In this document: in pieces, positions 1-8,995 of the stretch
Numbering within the stretch: the stretch's first letter is position 1
Layout of the letters: each line of letters opens with the position of its first letter
Origin: Poriferisodalis sp022821985
Lineage (GTDB): Bacteria > Actinomycetota > Acidimicrobiia > Acidimicrobiales > Poriferisodalaceae
NCBI RefSeq assembly: GCF_965219595.1
Contig: NZ_OZ244781.1
Location: forward strand, 2,852,001 to 2,916,000
DNA: 64,000 nt
Direction: 5' to 3'
The notes under the pieces: model-generated
What the model saw: only the letters and a program-made list of their open reading frames with translations
Databases searched by the model: none
What the model was told of the DNA's origin: nothing
Made by a program: the position numbers and the translations under genes

Positions 1-1
1 A

Positions 2-445
2 GCCACCTTCGTGCCGGAAACCAAGCGTGTCAGCGACCTGATGCGCGAGATGCAGGAATCCAAGTCTCACCTGGCTATCGCCGTGGACGAGTACGGGGGC
101 GTGGCAGGGCTGGTCACGCTCGAGGACATCATCGAAGAACTGGTGGGCGAGATTGCCGACGAGTACGACGCCGACGAGGCGCTCGTCCAGGAAGTAGACG
201 ACGGCGCGTTTATGTTCTCGGGGCGGCTGCCCGCGTCGCGGCTGGCCGAGGTTCTGGAGCTTCGACTGCCCGAGGGTGACTGGGACACGGTCGGCGGCTT
301 GCTGCTCGACCGCATGGGCCACGTGCCCGAAACGGGCGAGACCACGGAACTCGACGGCTGGTGCCTGTCTGCGCTTGAGGTAGAAGGCCGGCGCATCAAC
401 CTCGTCGGCGCCCGGCGAGGAGCCAATCCGGCGGGTTCCGGGTAG
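2..445 (+). CDS. CBS-domain / CorC_HlyC transporter-associated protein, C-terminal part
   Basis: This is the 3' part of a gene that begins left of the window; the frame is open from base 2 (Ala-Thr-Phe before the first GTG at 11). The 147 visible residues hold the end of a CBS pair (SHLAIAVDEYGGVAGLVTLE then DIIEELVGEIADEYD) and the CorC_HlyC domain, with the family's 'D.WDTVGGLLLDRMGHVP..GE' segment. These proteins are usually membrane-anchored, with N-terminal DUF21 helices, and are linked to divalent-cation efflux or resistance. The anchor is not visible here. The stop lies 14 bp before era, so the two are probably cotranscribed; a corC-like gene beside era is a common actinobacterial arrangement. 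Transport substrate is unknown. Confidence 0.85.
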   Translation, partial: ATFVPETKRVSDLMREMQESKSHLAIAVDEYGGVAGLVTLEDIIEELVGEIADEYDADEALVQEVDDGAFMFSGRLPASRLAEVLELRLPEGDWDTVGGLLLDRMGHVPETGETTELDGWCLSALEVEGRRINLVGARRGANPAGSG

Positions 446-459
446 GCCCGGAGCGGGCG

Positions 460-1341
460 GTGCGCTCAGGCTTTGTGACCCTCGTGGGGCGCCCGAATGC
501 AGGCAAGTCGACATTGCTGAATTGCTTGGTGGGCAGCAAGATCAGCATCACCTCCGCCAAGCCCCAGACCACTCGGCTGCGTGTCATGGGCGTGCGGCAC
601 CTTCCCGATGCGCAGATCGTTTTCGTCGACACGCCCGGCATCGCCAAGCCGGTGACGCCGCTGGGGGAGCAGCTCAACGAGACCGCCCGCACCGCCGTCA
701 ACGAGCTGGAGCCGGTGGACGTGATCTGCATGGTGCTCGATGTCACAGCGCCGCTCGGTCGCGGCGACCGGCTCATCTGGGAGTCGCTGCCGTCGGGCAT
801 CTCCAAGGTGGTTGCAGTCACGAAGTGCGACCGGGCGTCGAGGGCCCAAGTGCTGGATCAGCTTTCTGCCGCTGGGGAGTTCGACGCCGATGCGTATTTC
901 CCCGTGTCGGGAGTGAGCGGCGAAGGCACTGATGCCTTGATCAATCACTTGGCGGCCGGACTGGACGAGGGTCCTGCGTACTTTCCTCCCGAGAGCATCA
1001 CCGATCTGCCCGACGCGTGGCGCATCTCCGAGGCGGTGCGCGAGCAGTTGCTGGCGCGGCTGGGCGACGAGCTGCCCTACAGCATCGCGGTCCGTGTCAC
1101 CGAGTGGGAGCCCGACCGCATCCGCTGCGACATTGCCGTGGAGCGGCCCTCGCAGAAGGGCATCGTGATTGGCAAGGGCGGGCGGATGCTGCGAGACGTA
1201 GGCACAGCGGCACGCCGCGAGCTGGGCCTCGACGGTGTCTATCTGGAGCTGCGGGTGCGTGTAGAGCCGGACTGGCAGCGCACCCCTGACGCGGTCGCGC
1301 GCATGCTCGCTCCTAACGCCCCTTCCGAGCCCTCCGATTGA
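460..1341 (+). CDS. era: GTPase Era (16S rRNA / 30S maturation)
   Basis: 293 aa, the usual Era length. The N-terminal GTPase domain has the P-loop GRPNAGKS (residues 10-17), the G2 threonine region in KPQTTR, G3 DTPG and G4 TKCD (an NKxD variant). The C-terminal KH domain has the IGKGG loop around residue 235. Era binds the 3' end of 16S rRNA and monitors 30S assembly at the membrane. The start is GTG at 460, chosen because it places the P-loop at the usual distance; a weak GGAGCGGG-like segment lies just upstream. It follows the CBS-domain gene by 14 bp, and the convergent dinG ends 175 bp downstream. Confidence 0.95.
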   Translation: MRSGFVTLVGRPNAGKSTLLNCLVGSKISITSAKPQTTRLRVMGVRHLPDAQIVFVDTPGIAKPVTPLGEQLNETARTAVNELEPVDVICMVLDVTAPLGRGDRLIWESLPSGISKVVAVTKCDRASRAQVLDQLSAAGEFDADAYFPVSGVSGEGTDALINHLAAGLDEGPAYFPPESITDLPDAWRISEAVREQLLARLGDELPYSIAVRVTEWEPDRIRCDIAVERPSQKGIVIGKGGRMLRDVGTAARRELGLDGVYLELRVRVEPDWQRTPDAVARMLAPNAPSEPSD

Positions 1342-1516
1342 CGACGTACAGATGTCATAGCGGAGGAGGGCGGCAGGGAACTCTGCGACGTTGCGACCGG
1401 TTCCCTGTGGATGCACTGCGCCGCGTCGATGCCGTCGGCAAGAAATGCGGTGAGGTGCTGATCTCTGGCCTGCTGGATCGCGGGACCAGAGGGCACTGCC
1501 GTCCTCCGCAGCGGGC
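1342..1516. other. intergenic region between convergent era and dinG
   Basis: 175 bp between two convergent stops. No ORF of coding character and no T-tailed hairpin. A GC-rich segment near 1360 (GCGGAGGA...GGCGGCAG) could pair at long range with CTGCC...TCCTCCGC near 1496-1510, which might serve as a shared terminator. This is a weak suggestion. Confidence 0.3.
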
Positions 1517-3454
1517 TCAGGCGTGCTGGTTGCGGATGGAGGAGAGGAACTCGATTGCTTCGGCCTGATCGACGGTGCGGCGCATGGGCGGCAGCGGATC
1601 GAGCAGGCGCGACCGGTAACCGGCAGTGGCGAGCCGCGAGTCGAGCACCGCCACCACTCCGCGATCAACGGTGGTGCGGATCAGCCGGCCCACTCCCTGG
1701 GCCAGCATGTCTGCCGCATTCGGCACGTCGACAGTCATGAACGCATCGCTGCCTGCCGCCTCGCGCCGGGCTGCCGCGAGCGGCTCGTTGGGCCGGGTGA
1801 ACGGGAGACGGTCAATCGCCAGCAGCGACAGGGCCGGTCCGGCCACGTCCACGCCCTGCCAGAAACTCATCGTGCCGCACACCACCGTGGCGGGATCGTC
1901 GCCGAGCGCGTCGAGCAGCGCGGCGTTCGACAGATCGCCTCCTTGGCGCAGCACCCGGATGTCGCTGAGATGTTCAGCGAGCGCATCAGCGGTGTCATTG
2001 AGTGCGCGCCAGCTTGTGAACAGCGCCAGCGTGCGCCCGCCGACTGCGGCGACGAGCTCTGCCAGCTCGTCGATGGCTGCTGCCCGGTACGCATCGCGGG
2101 TGGGGGCGGGCAGGTGGCGAGCGCAGTACAGCAGCGCATTCGCCGGGTAATCGAACGGGCTGTCCACTGCGAGATACGCGTGGTCGGCGGTGGGCACGCC
2201 GAGTCGGCCGACGAAGTGCGGGCCGAGCGTCGCGCTGGTGAGCACGCACGCTTGGCGGCCCCACAGCCGGCTCGCGAGCAGGTCTCCCACGTCGAGCGGC
2301 GCCAAGCGCAGCCGGCCGCGACCTTCCACCAGGATGACCGTTCCCTGCGGCGGGTCCAGCGCGGCACGCAGCGCAGTGAGCGACTCCGCTGCGATCCGCC
2401 CGACGCGCAGCCGTTCCAGATCGGCTGCGTCGTCGCCGGCCGACCGCAGCTCGGCAGCGAGATCGGCGACCCGGCTGTCAGCGACTTCGAGCAGGCTGGC
2501 CAGGTCGCCGGTGATCGCTCCTAGGCGTGTATCGCGCAGAGGTCCGAGCTCGTCGGCCAGGCGGTTCGACACATCGGCGACGGCATCCGCAGCCGTTCCG
2601 GCGGCGCCCACCGCCCGCGCCTCTGTAGCCAGGCGGGTGAAACCCGCCGGTGTGATCTCCAGCCCGGCCACTTGGGTGACGACCGGCTCGAGCTGATGGG
2701 CCTCGTCGAACACGACGGCGTCGTGCGGCCCGAACAGGTAGCCGTCGCCGAACAGGTCGATGCAGTAGAGGTGCTGGTTGGTCACCACGATTCCGGCCCT
2801 CGCTGAGCGGGCCCGGGCTTCTTCGGCGAAGCAGCGGTGGCCCTCGGGGCAGCGCTCGGCGCCGATGCACTCGGTGCTGGTCACCGACACCGATGACCAC
2901 ACGCGCGCGTCGGGCGCGGCCGCCAGCTCCGAACGGTCGCCGGTGCGCGTTCGGGGCACCCACTGCTGGATCTCGGACAGCTGCTGCTGCCGGGCCAGCT
3001 CTGCGGCTGTGGCCGGGCCGTCTCCCTGGTCGAATTGCTGCTGGGCGTGCTCGCCGAAGCGATGGCGGCAGAGGTAGTTGTTGCGCCCCTTGAGCACTTC
3101 CCACCGGACGGGGCGTCCGAGCCGCTCGGCCATCCCGCCGGCCACGAGCGGCAGGTCCTTGCCGACGAGCTGGTCCTGCAGCGCCAGCGTCGCGGTGGCG
3201 ATCACCACTCGCTTGCCCGCAGCCGCAGCGAGTGCGGCAGGTACCAGGTAGGCGAGCGACTTGCCCACGCCGGTGCCTGCTTGGCACAGCAGCGTGCCCC
3301 CGCCGGCCATCGCGTCATGCACTGCGGCTGCCATCTCGACCTGGCCGTCTCGCTGCTCGCCGCCGCCGGGAAGCGCTGCGATCACCTCGACGAGTGCCGC
3401 AGCGGCGTCGTCGACGCTGGTGGCAGGGGCAAGGTCCCATGGCTCGTCGGACAT
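1517..3454 (-). CDS. dinG: ATP-dependent DNA helicase, DinG/XPD type (Fe-S)
   Basis: 645 aa from the ATG at 3454 (MSDEPWDLAP). An open frame continues upstream to 4033, but that part is antisense to uppS and is not helicase-like. Superfamily 2 motifs: Walker A GTGVGKS (residues 60-66), DEAH box VVFDEAH (247-253), and motif VI QGVGRLIR near 586-593. Four cysteines (C129, C196, C202, C208) sit where XPD/DinG helicases bind a 4Fe-4S cluster. Family members unwind DNA 5' to 3' and act on R-loops, G-quadruplexes and damaged forks. It is transcribed divergently from uppS with 63 bp between the starts, so both promoters must overlap there. Confidence 0.9.
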   Translation of the reverse strand: MSDEPWDLAPATSVDDAAAALVEVIAALPGGGEQRDGQVEMAAAVHDAMAGGGTLLCQAGTGVGKSLAYLVPAALAAAAGKRVVIATATLALQDQLVGKDLPLVAGGMAERLGRPVRWEVLKGRNNYLCRHRFGEHAQQQFDQGDGPATAAELARQQQLSEIQQWVPRTRTGDRSELAAAPDARVWSSVSVTSTECIGAERCPEGHRCFAEEARARSARAGIVVTNQHLYCIDLFGDGYLFGPHDAVVFDEAHQLEPVVTQVAGLEITPAGFTRLATEARAVGAAGTAADAVADVSNRLADELGPLRDTRLGAITGDLASLLEVADSRVADLAAELRSAGDDAADLERLRVGRIAAESLTALRAALDPPQGTVILVEGRGRLRLAPLDVGDLLASRLWGRQACVLTSATLGPHFVGRLGVPTADHAYLAVDSPFDYPANALLYCARHLPAPTRDAYRAAAIDELAELVAAVGGRTLALFTSWRALNDTADALAEHLSDIRVLRQGGDLSNAALLDALGDDPATVVCGTMSFWQGVDVAGPALSLLAIDRLPFTRPNEPLAAARREAAGSDAFMTVDVPNAADMLAQGVGRLIRTTVDRGVVAVLDSRLATAGYRSRLLDPLPPMRRTVDQAEAIEFLSSIRNQHA

Positions 3455-3517
3455 CTGCCTCCATTCTGGACGGCGGGCGCAACGATCTGCGGCGGCGAGG
3501 GTTCTACCCTGCGCAGT

Positions 3518-4240
3518 GTGGACCGAGGTGCGGGAATCGACGTGACGCGCCTGCCGACTCACGTGGCCTGTGTGATGGACGGCAACGGACGCTGGGCCCA
3601 GGCGCGTGGGCTGCCGCGGACCGAGGGTCACACAGCCGGCGAGGAAGCCCTGATCGACACCGTCGAGGGCGCGGCCGAAATCGGTCTGCAGTGGCTCACC
3701 GTGTACGCGTTCAGCACGGAGAACTGGCGTCGCCCGCCGTCCGAGGTGCGGTTCCTGATGGGCTTCAACGAGTCGCTGCTGGTGCGGCGCAGCCACGAGC
3801 TGCACGAGCAGAACGTGCGGATCCGCTTCGTCGGGCGGCCCGATGCCCGCATCCCGCGCCGGGTCCGGGCCCGCATCGACGAGGCCGTCGAACTGACGGC
3901 GGCCAACACCGGCCTCACGTTCACGGTGGCGTTCAACTACGGCGGCAGGGCCGAGATCGTCGACGCTGCCGCCGGCCTGGTGCGCTCGGGTGTCCCCGCA
4001 GACGAGGTCGACGAGGCAGCGCTCGTCAAGCATCTCTACGACGCCGAGATGCCCGAGGTCGACCTCATGATCCGGACCTCAGGCGAGAACCGGCTGTCGA
4101 ACTTCCTGCTGTGGCAGATGGCCTACAGCGAGCTGGTGTTCACCGACACGCTCTGGCCCGACTTCCGGCGGAGGGACCTGTTCGACGCCATCTGCATCTA
4201 CCAGGCCCGTGACCGGCGCTTCGGCGGCCTGAACCGCTGA
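3518..4240 (+). CDS. uppS: undecaprenyl diphosphate synthase (cis-prenyltransferase)
   Basis: 240 aa from GTG 3518; GTG 3542 is an alternative that would remove eight residues. Condenses isopentenyl diphosphate in cis onto an allylic primer to make the C55 (or shorter) lipid carrier for peptidoglycan. All signature segments are present: HVACVMDGNGRWAQARG with catalytic Asp21, FSTENWRRP, FNYGGRAEIVDA, and RTSGENRLSNFLLWQMAYSE followed by WPDF. The open frame reaches back to 3035 only because it runs antisense through dinG. Product chain length cannot be told from sequence alone. recO starts 101 bp downstream on the same strand. Confidence 0.93.
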   Translation: MDRGAGIDVTRLPTHVACVMDGNGRWAQARGLPRTEGHTAGEEALIDTVEGAAEIGLQWLTVYAFSTENWRRPPSEVRFLMGFNESLLVRRSHELHEQNVRIRFVGRPDARIPRRVRARIDEAVELTAANTGLTFTVAFNYGGRAEIVDAAAGLVRSGVPADEVDEAALVKHLYDAEMPEVDLMIRTSGENRLSNFLLWQMAYSELVFTDTLWPDFRRRDLFDAICIYQARDRRFGGLNR

Positions 4241-4341
4241 GGCCGCACGCCACCACACTGCGCAGGAGTCAATGCAGCACCCGCCGGCTCGAACGAATCT
4301 GGCACAGCGAATCCGACAGAGCGAAGGGGAAGCCCCCGCAG

Positions 4342-5058
4342 ATGCAGTACCGGGACCGGGGGGTGGTGCTGCGCACCACCAAGCTCGGCGAGGCCGACCG
4401 GATCATCACGGTCATCACCTTCGGGCACGGCAAGGTGCGCGCGGTGGCGAAGGGCGCGAGGCGCACTCGAAGCAAGCTGGCCGGTCACGTCGAGCCGCTG
4501 CGGCATGTCGATCTGCAGCTCTACCGGGGACGCGGCGAGCTCGACATCGTCACAGGAGCTGTCACCCTTGACCGTTGGCCGGCGCTGCGCTCGGATCTCG
4601 ACCGGCTGGGCACGGCCATGACGCTCGCCGAGGCGGTGGATCAGTCGGTGCACGACCGGGGCGACGACCCCGTGCCGTACCAGATGTTCATCGGGGCGCT
4701 TGGTCGCCTCGACCGGGCCCACTCCGAGATGCTGCTGCCCGCGTTCCTGTTGCGGCTGCTGGCACACGAGGGAACCGCGCCGATGCTCGACGGGTGCGTG
4801 GTGGGTTCCGGCTGTGACGACGCGCCGATCGTGGCGTTCGACCCCGCCGGGGGCGGTGTGACCTGCGCCACCCACCGCCGCGGCCGTTCCCTGTCGGGCG
4901 GGGCACTCGAGTTGCTGCGTTCGATCATCGACGGGCGGGTGAATGCCGTGCTCGACGTCGAGCCGTCCTCCGACACGCACGAAGCAGCGGCGGCCGTCAC
5001 CCGCATGTGGGAGTACCACATGGACCGGCGCCTCCGAAGCGCCGATCTGCTTGGATGA
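4342..5058 (+). CDS. recO: DNA repair protein RecO
   Basis: 238 aa, the normal length. The N-terminal OB-fold begins YRDRGVVLRTTKLGEADRII, the classic RecO opening, followed by VRAVAKGARRTRSK. The C-terminal half has CVVGSGC and TCATH, a partial version of the cysteine-rich zinc site. RecO works with RecF and RecR to load RecA on SSB-coated single-stranded DNA and to anneal strands. The ATG at 4342 follows AAGGGGAAG with suitable spacing. The last ten codons (RRLRSADLLG) are repeated as DNA 66 bp downstream, beyond the stop. Confidence 0.93.
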   Translation: MQYRDRGVVLRTTKLGEADRIITVITFGHGKVRAVAKGARRTRSKLAGHVEPLRHVDLQLYRGRGELDIVTGAVTLDRWPALRSDLDRLGTAMTLAEAVDQSVHDRGDDPVPYQMFIGALGRLDRAHSEMLLPAFLLRLLAHEGTAPMLDGCVVGSGCDDAPIVAFDPAGGGVTCATHRRGRSLSGGALELLRSIIDGRVNAVLDVEPSSDTHEAAAAVTRMWEYHMDRRLRSADLLG

Positions 5059-5122
5059 GCAACCGGTCAACGTCGATCCCAGATGATGCCGCCGGCGCCT
5101 CCGAAGCGCCGACCTGCTCGGC
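5027..5122. repeat. 30-bp direct repeat covering the recO 3' end
   Basis: The segment starting CCGGCGCCTCCGAAGCGCCG at 5027 is repeated at 5093 with only two differences over about 30 bp, a period of 66 bp. The first copy codes for the end of RecO. The second lies in the gap before, and touching the end of, the convergent membrane-protein gene. It looks like a short tandem duplication. Confidence 0.6.
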
Positions 5123-5556
5123 TAGCGGAAGATGCGGCTGCGGCTGTCGGGGTTCTCGACGCTCTCGTGGAGCCGCTTGAAGCGCTTCTCTGCCCGTACG
5201 TCTGCGGTCGAGCGCCACCACCTGCGGCCTCGCCAGAATGCCCCGGCGAAGGCGAGCAGCGCCAGCACGACTTGTGTGCGGGCCAAGCCGCCGCACAGCG
5301 GATGCCGGCTCTCGGGCGGCACGTACTCCTGCCCGGTGGCACGCATTTCGGCAATTGCGTCGTCAACTGCGTTGCGCACCTCGTCAAGGTCGACGTCGGG
5401 CGGGGCCAGACTCAGCAGTGGCATCGAGCAGGTCCAGTCGACCTGGCCCTCTTGAATGTCCTCGTACGGGCCGCCAAAGACCGGCAGCGGCATGAACAGC
5501 ACCATCATGCCGAGGAATGCACACAGGAAGACCACGGTGGTGTCGCGCAGCCGCAT
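5122..5556 (-). CDS. small membrane protein of unknown function
   Basis: 144 aa from ATG 5556 (MRLRDTTVV). An open frame reaches 5640 but its upstream part is basic and proline-rich and looks non-coding. Two hydrophobic segments are visible: VVFLCAFLGMMVLFMPLPVF (about 8-27) and TQVVLALLAFAGAFW (about 95-109). Between them lies an acidic loop with two cysteines (WTCSMPLL, HPLCGGL) that may face the outside; a basic C-terminal tail follows. I do not recognise a family. It is convergent with recO and divergent from glyS. Length, membrane topology and codon bias support a real gene, but no function can be given. Confidence 0.55.
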   Translation of the reverse strand: MRLRDTTVVFLCAFLGMMVLFMPLPVFGGPYEDIQEGQVDWTCSMPLLSLAPPDVDLDEVRNAVDDAIAEMRATGQEYVPPESRHPLCGGLARTQVVLALLAFAGAFWRGRRWWRSTADVRAEKRFKRLHESVENPDSRSRIFR

Positions 5557-5721
5557 GGCAGTCAGCCTAGGAGGCTGAGCCGGCGGGCGAAGCCGTGGCC
5601 CGAGCGGCCCGTGAGCGGAGCGAACTAGAGCGGGCAACAATGAGCGGCGCGTAGCCGGTGAAGCTCCGCCCGCCGAAATTCGCCCCGGAGCCCTCGCAGG
5701 CCGTCAGTACCCTTGCCGCTC

Positions 5722-7071
5722 GTGACGAGTACCGCTGGCGCCGAATCCGAAGAGCCGGGTCCCGATCCCGCGCTGTTCGACAAGATCGTCAATCTCTGCA
5801 AGCGCCGCGGCATCGTCTTCGGCTCGGCCGAGATCTATGGCGGTTTCCGCAGCGCGTACGACTACGGGCCGATCGGGGCGCAGCTCCTGAGGAACGTCAA
5901 GGACGCTTGGTGGCGCTCCATGGTGCAGATGCGCAGCGACGTCGTGGGTCTCGACGCGTCCATCCTGGGCCCTCCCCAGATATGGGAGGCATCGGGCCAC
6001 CTGAAGAACTTCACCGACCCGTTGGTGGACTGCACCTATTGCAAGACCCGCCACCGCCAGGATCAGCTCGACGACCCGGATGTGTGCCCGAACTGCGGCC
6101 GGCGCGGCACGTTCACCGAGGCCCGGGCCTTCAACCTCATGTTCCGCACCCAGGCCGGGCCGGTGGAGGGCGCGGGCGCCGAGGTGTACCTGCGCCCCGA
6201 GACCGCCCAGGGCATGTTCGTGAACTTCAAGAACATCCTGGAGACGAGCCGCAAGCGGCCGCCGTTCGGCATCGCCCAAGTGGGCAAGTCGTTCCGCAAC
6301 GAGATCACGCCGGGCAACTTCGTGTTCCGCACCCGCGAGTTCGAGCAGATGGAGCTGGAGTTCTTCGTGCCGCCTGCCGGGGCCTCGCAGTGGTACGAGT
6401 ACTGGCTGGCCGAGCGGCTCCAGTGGTATGCCGACCTGGGCATCCCCGCGGGCCAGCTTCGCCTGCGCCCCCATGACGCCGACGAGCTCAGCCACTACTC
6501 CAGCGGCACCAGCGATGTCGAGTTCCTGTTCCCGTGGGGCTGGGGCGAGCTCGAGGGCATCGCCAATCGCGGCGACTACGACCTGAGCCAGCACGCCGCG
6601 CACTCGGGCCAGAAGCTGGAGTACTTCGATCAGGCCAGTGGCGAGCGGTACGTGCCGCACGTGATCGAGCCCGCTGCGGGGGCGACGCGGGCGCTGATGG
6701 CGTTCCTGCTCGCTGCTTACCGCACCGAGACCGTCAACGACGAAGAGCGGACGGTGCTGGGCCTGCACCCGCGCCTGGCGCCGTACAAGGTGGCGGTGCT
6801 GCCGCTGTCGCGTAAGGAACCGCTCCCCGCGTTGGCAACCGAGGTGCTTGGGCTGTGCCAGCCGCACTGGATGTGCGACTACGACGAAACCCAGGCCATC
6901 GGGCGCCGCTACCGCCGCCAGGACGAGATCGGCACGCCGCTGTGCGTGACGGTCGACTTCGAGTCTGTTGACGATCGCTGCGTGACCGTGCGTGATCGCG
7001 ACACGATGGCCCAGGACCGGGTGCCCATCGACGCGCTGGTAGACCATCTGGGGAGTCGGCTGGGCCTCTGA
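5722..7071 (+). CDS. glyS: glycyl-tRNA synthetase (alpha2, bacterial/eukaryotic-type)
   Basis: 449 aa from GTG 5722; TTG 5713 is an in-frame alternative and neither has a clear Shine-Dalgarno. Class II aminoacyl-tRNA synthetase that charges tRNA-Gly. Visible features: the N-terminal FDKIVNLCKRRGIVFGSAEI; a two-CxxC insertion (CTYC ... CPNC) around residues 105-125 that may bind zinc; motif 2 FRNEITP with flanking FRTREFEQME; and motif 3 GATRALMAFL. The C-terminal anticodon-binding domain begins LHPRLAPYKVAVLPL. This is the single-chain alpha2 form found in Actinomycetota, not the alpha2beta2 form. A PPDK-like gene follows 68 bp later on the same strand. Confidence 0.93.
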   Translation: MTSTAGAESEEPGPDPALFDKIVNLCKRRGIVFGSAEIYGGFRSAYDYGPIGAQLLRNVKDAWWRSMVQMRSDVVGLDASILGPPQIWEASGHLKNFTDPLVDCTYCKTRHRQDQLDDPDVCPNCGRRGTFTEARAFNLMFRTQAGPVEGAGAEVYLRPETAQGMFVNFKNILETSRKRPPFGIAQVGKSFRNEITPGNFVFRTREFEQMELEFFVPPAGASQWYEYWLAERLQWYADLGIPAGQLRLRPHDADELSHYSSGTSDVEFLFPWGWGELEGIANRGDYDLSQHAAHSGQKLEYFDQASGERYVPHVIEPAAGATRALMAFLLAAYRTETVNDEERTVLGLHPRLAPYKVAVLPLSRKEPLPALATEVLGLCQPHWMCDYDETQAIGRRYRRQDEIGTPLCVTVDFESVDDRCVTVRDRDTMAQDRVPIDALVDHLGSRLGL

Positions 7072-7139
7072 GGGCCCGACCTCGCCGAGGACGGTCAGCA
7101 CAGGGGGAACGGCATGGGCCAGCACGACCGGGTGCTGCG

Positions 7140-8681
7140 ATGAGCGATTCGAGTGCGCTGCCCGAGCTGAGCGACCGGCAGCGCCGAGCCGTTACCGACC
7201 TCAGCATCGATCAGCTAGTGGGGGTCCTGCATCCGACGTTCGAACTCGCGTCGAGCGCTGGCGAGGTCGCTGTGCTGACGACCGGTCTGGCAGCGTCGCC
7301 AGGTGCAGCGTCGGGTGTCGTGGCAGTGGGCTCGGAGGCGGCGCTGGACCTGGCGTCGGCGGGCAGCACGGTGATCCTGGTCGCCACCGAGACCACCCCC
7401 GCCGATGTGGCTGCGATGGGTCTGTCGGCGGGAATCCTGACTGCCCGGGGTGGGCTGGCGAGCCATGCGGCAGTGGTGGCGCGGGGCTGGGGCATTCCGG
7501 CTGTGTGCGACGCCCGCGAGATCACGGTGGAGGCTGATTGCTTCACGGTCGGCGACCGGCACATCGTCAATGGCACGCCGATCTCGATCGACGGGTCCAC
7601 CGGCGAGGTGATGCTGGGGGACCGCGAGATCGCCGGGTCGGCAGTCGGCGGGGTTGGCTCGGGGTCGGGTTTGGCATTGCCGGGCGAGATCGCCGAGGTG
7701 CTGGGCTGGGCAGATCGCGTTATGGCGGGGCGGTTCGCCGTGCTCGCCAATGCGGACACGGCGGCCGATGCGGTGACGGCGCGGGAGCTCGGGGCGCGGG
7801 GCATCGGGCTGTGCCGCACCGAGCACATGTTCTTGGCGCCCGACCGGCTGGAGATCGTGCAGCACGTCGTGCTGCACGGGCACGACGAGCACGTCGACGA
7901 CCTCGCGGCGGCCCAGCGAGCAGACTTCCGCGAGTTGCTCGCGGCCATGGACGGTCGGCCGGTCACGGTCCGGCTGCTCGATGCGCCCATGCATGAGTTC
8001 CTTGCCGGCGCAGACCCCGATGAGGCCGCCCAATGGCACGAGCACAATCCGATGCTCGGCGTGCGCGGCGTGCGGCTCGGCCTGCTGCGCCCCGAGCTCT
8101 ATGCCGCGCAGGTGGAGGCGCTCGCAGGCGCGGTGGCCGACCGTCGTGCAGCCGGCGGAGACCCCCGTGTCGAGATCATGGTGCCCCTCGTGTCCACCGC
8201 CGCTGAGCTGGCGGCTGCCGTCGACACCGTGCGTTCTGCGTGGAAGGGCGCCGATGCCGGTGCTGCGCCGCCGATCGGCACCATGATCGAGACGCCCCGC
8301 GCCTGCCTCATTGCCGGCGAACTGGCGACCGGCGTGGAGTTCGCGAGCTTCGGCACCAACGACCTCACCCAGATGGTGTTCGGCTTCAGCCGCGATGACA
8401 CAGCGGCACAGGTCATTGCGCCATACATCGCCGAAGGACTGCTGGAGGCCGATCCGTTCGCCTCACTCGACCGTGCCGGCGTCGGCGAGCTCGTGAGCAG
8501 CGCAATGGAGCGGGGGCGCACCGCCAATCCAGCGCTGCGCGCCGGCATCTGCGGCGAGCACGGCGGCGACCCGGCCAGCATCGAATTCGCCGTGCGAGCA
8601 GGCCTCGACTACGTCTCATGCTCGCCCTATCGCGTCCCGATAGCCCGCTTAGCCACCGCCCAAGCCTTCCTCACCAACTGA
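7140..8681 (+). CDS. PPDK-like PEP-utilising enzyme lacking the ATP-grasp domain
   Basis: 513 aa. It matches the central and C-terminal parts of pyruvate phosphate dikinase. The phosphohistidine swivel is TARGGLASHAAVVARGWG with the phospho-acceptor His109. The PEP/pyruvate TIM barrel has LCRTEHMF, IGTMIETPRA, FGTNDLTQMVFGFSRDD and GICGEHGGDP (residues 469-478, with the catalytic Cys471), then YVSCSPYRVPIARLATAQA. Ordinary PPDK is about 870-900 aa and starts with a nucleotide-binding domain of about 340 residues, which is absent. The start at 7140 is sound: residues 10-33 align with the linker before the swivel (LVGVLHP). It could be a subunit working with a separate ATP-grasp protein encoded elsewhere, or a regulatory relic. 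Confidence 0.8.
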   Translation: MSDSSALPELSDRQRRAVTDLSIDQLVGVLHPTFELASSAGEVAVLTTGLAASPGAASGVVAVGSEAALDLASAGSTVILVATETTPADVAAMGLSAGILTARGGLASHAAVVARGWGIPAVCDAREITVEADCFTVGDRHIVNGTPISIDGSTGEVMLGDREIAGSAVGGVGSGSGLALPGEIAEVLGWADRVMAGRFAVLANADTAADAVTARELGARGIGLCRTEHMFLAPDRLEIVQHVVLHGHDEHVDDLAAAQRADFRELLAAMDGRPVTVRLLDAPMHEFLAGADPDEAAQWHEHNPMLGVRGVRLGLLRPELYAAQVEALAGAVADRRAAGGDPRVEIMVPLVSTAAELAAAVDTVRSAWKGADAGAAPPIGTMIETPRACLIAGELATGVEFASFGTNDLTQMVFGFSRDDTAAQVIAPYIAEGLLEADPFASLDRAGVGELVSSAMERGRTANPALRAGICGEHGGDPASIEFAVRAGLDYVSCSPYRVPIARLATAQAFLTN

Positions 8682-8752
8682 AATTGTCGTGTGTCCGAAG
8701 GACGGCTGTGCCAAGGTGTGGATGTCGGCATGTGCCCGACGCGGAGTTGCGT

Positions 8753-8995
8753 ATGCCTTCCCAAGCGCTATCGAATCATGACGCCTACCAGCGCTTCCAT
8801 CGCGAGCAGATGGAGGCCAACCACTTCGGCAAGATCGCCCTCTTGCACAACGGTGACGTGGTCGGTGTCTACGAAGACAGGGAGTCCGCCTACGCAGTCG
8901 GCATCACGCAGTACGGGTCGGGCGAGTTCTCGTTCGAAGAGGTCGGCGCCCAGCCCATCTTCGTGAGCCTGCCCATGGTGGGCCAGGGGCGTTGA
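8753..8995 (+). CDS. small DUF5678-like protein (80 aa)
   Basis: 80 aa from ATG 8753 (MPSQALSNHD); upstream in-frame codons run into the end of the PPDK-like gene. The core 'GKIALLHNGDVVGVYEDRESAYAVG' and 'FSFEEVGAQPIFV' resembles small proteins, often annotated DUF5678, that lie just before retropepsin-like aspartyl protease genes in many bacteria. Here the next frame is a shortened piece of such a protease, which fits that pairing. Function is unknown. A perfect hairpin begins 12 bp after its stop. Confidence 0.6.
   Translation: MPSQALSNHDAYQRFHREQMEANHFGKIALLHNGDVVGVYEDRESAYAVGITQYGSGEFSFEEVGAQPIFVSLPMVGQGR

Noticed and set aside
3035..3517. Upstream extension of the uppS frame
   Set aside because: It is antisense to dinG. 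The UppS fold begins near the MDGNGRW motif, just after 3518.
3455..4033. Upstream extension of the dinG frame
   Set aside because: It overlaps uppS in antisense and has no helicase features; ATG 3454 gives a normal DinG N-terminus.
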